Positions 4,658 through 5,384 of a DNA stretch of 5,384 nt are shown here, piece by piece. The notes beneath the pieces are model-generated. The model saw nothing but the letters and a program-made list of their open reading frames with translations, was not told the DNA's origin and ran no database searches. The translations under genes were made by a program, and so were the position numbers. How positions within the stretch are numbered: the stretch's first letter is position 1; every line of letters begins with the position of its first letter. This stretch comes from Deltaproteobacteria bacterium (GTDB lineage Bacteria > Desulfobacterota > Desulfobulbia > Desulfobulbales > BM004): assembly GCA_019312985.1 (NCBI GenBank), contig JAFDCC010000168.1:1-5384 (forward strand), written 5' to 3'.

Positions 4658-5384
4658 AACGGCAGGCAGAGCAACTTGCCCGGGCAAAGAATGAACTGGA
4701 GGCGGAAATACGTGAGCGCAAGCGGGCGGAAGAGGAAAGGGAAAAGTTGGAAATCGAGCTGCGCCATGCCCACAAGATGGAAGCGATCGGCACACTGGCG
4801 GGCGGCATAGCCCACGACTTCAACAATATCCTGACCATAATAATCGGCAACACCGACCTGGCCAGGCACCTTGTGGCGCAGGACAGCCCTGTGTCCACGA
4901 AGCTGCAGAATGTGCTGGCCGCCTCCAATCGCGCCAAGAACCTTGTCAGCCAGATCCTCTCCTTCAGCCGCAAGACCGAGAGGGGCCTGCAGCCTCTCAG
5001 GCCGTACGGTGTTGTCAGGGAAACTCTCAACATGCTCCGTTCCACCATCCCGAACATGGTGGAAATTGAGGAAGATCTGGATCCGCAATGCGGCACGATT
5101 CTCGTGGATCCAACCCAGATAGACCAGCTGCTGATAAATCTGTGCACCAATGCTGTTCATGCCATGAACGAGAGGGGAACCCTCACGATCGGTCTGCACC
5201 ATAAGTTTCTCGACACTGCAGCCCTTGCCCCCCGGCCGGAAATGAAGCCGGGCGAGTATGTCGAGATCTCCGTCGGCGATACCGGCGCCGGGATCGACCC
5301 GGCTATCATCGAGCGGGTTTTTGATCCCTTTTTTACGACCAAGGAGCTCGGCGAAGGGACGGGGATGGGGCTTGCCATGGTTCA
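4654..5384 (+). CDS. Histidine kinase catalytic half of the CHASE sensor kinase (-1 frame, 3' end off window)
   Basis: This is the transmitter part of the sensor kinase, cytoplasmic, which would autophosphorylate a His and pass the phosphate to a response regulator. The frame is open from 4531 to the right edge without a stop. A charged coiled-coil-like linker (about 4654-4765, rich in Glu, Arg and Lys) leads to the H box AGGIAHDFNNIL, with the phospho-acceptor His at 4813-4815. The ATPase domain shows an N box LLINLCTNAVHAM (Asn codon 5149), the D/G1 box GDTGAGI (Asp codon 5278), an F box VFDPFFTT, and the G2 box GEGTGMGLAMV near the edge. The type is the HDFNN class common in delta-proteobacterial kinases, sometimes followed by a receiver domain. 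The start given, GTG 4654, overlaps the sensor stop (GTGA) and is the only ATG/GTG/TTG before the linker. However, the same frame from about 4580 to 4653 encodes TM2 and its exit without any start codon, so this is almost certainly not a separate gene but the continuation of the 3599 gene. Confidence 0.88.
   Translation, partial: MKRQAEQLARAKNELEAEIRERKRAEEEREKLEIELRHAHKMEAIGTLAGGIAHDFNNILTIIIGNTDLARHLVAQDSPVSTKLQNVLAASNRAKNLVSQILSFSRKTERGLQPLRPYGVVRETLNMLRSTIPNMVEIEEDLDPQCGTILVDPTQIDQLLINLCTNAVHAMNERGTLTIGLHHKFLDTAALAPRPEMKPGEYVEISVGDTGAGIDPAIIERVFDPFFTTKELGEGTGMGLAMV

Noticed and set aside
4480..5202. 240-codon minus-strand frame over the kinase domain
   Set aside because: The plus-strand frame contains the H, N, D/G1, F and G2 boxes; this is antisense shadow.
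4654..5384. Separate cytoplasmic histidine kinase gene starting at GTG 4654 and coupled to the sensor stop by a GTGA overlap
   Set aside because: The same frame upstream of this GTG encodes TM2 and its exit, which would be pointless for a separate gene. The Shine-Dalgarno sequence is poor, and the CHASE sensor would be left without output. Kept only as a minor alternative.

Overview
This 5.4-kb window looks like ordinary chromosome from a Gram-negative bacterium. GC content is moderate (mid-50s percent, estimated by eye) and intergenic stretches are AT-rich. The gene repertoire and protein style resemble Desulfuromonadales/Geobacter-type Desulfobacterota: a SrkA-like kinase, a stand-alone DEDDy exonuclease and a CHASE-domain histidine kinase. 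That taxonomic guess is from memory of family resemblance, not from a search. No rRNA, tRNA, CRISPR array, insertion sequence or phage gene is visible.

Left part, all on the minus strand (read right to left). A DEAD-box RNA helicase (1877 to 660) is followed after 41 nt by a SrkA/YihE-type Ser/Thr protein kinase (618 to beyond position 1). The two probably form one transcription unit. Both have stress-related relatives, which suggests a stress or cold-response pairing; this is inference. Upstream of the helicase lies about 380 bp with no convincing gene and some inverted repeats.

Middle part, also on the minus strand. A short ORF (2399 to 2259) encodes a probable small protein with one C-terminal membrane segment. 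Upstream of it is an AT-rich spacer with crossing inverted repeats. Then comes a complete single-domain DEDDy 3'-5' exonuclease of the RNase D/WRN-exonuclease type (3253 to 2642).

Right part, plus strand, divergent from the exonuclease. A 345-bp intergenic region holds plausible promoters for both directions and two palindromes overlapping the plus-strand promoter. It drives a CHASE-domain sensor histidine kinase whose reading frame is broken. The sensor half (3599-4657) runs through TM1, CHASE and the start of TM2, then stops. The kinase half, with H, N, D/G1, F and G2 boxes, continues in the -1 frame to the right edge.

The frame change maps to about 4580-4603, inside the second membrane segment. 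A U UUU UUA heptamer at 4597-4603 sits in exactly the right phase for -1 ribosomal slippage. Whether this is a sequencing error, a mutation or homopolymer phase variant, or programmed frameshifting cannot be settled from the sequence alone. It is the most interesting item in an otherwise conventional window.
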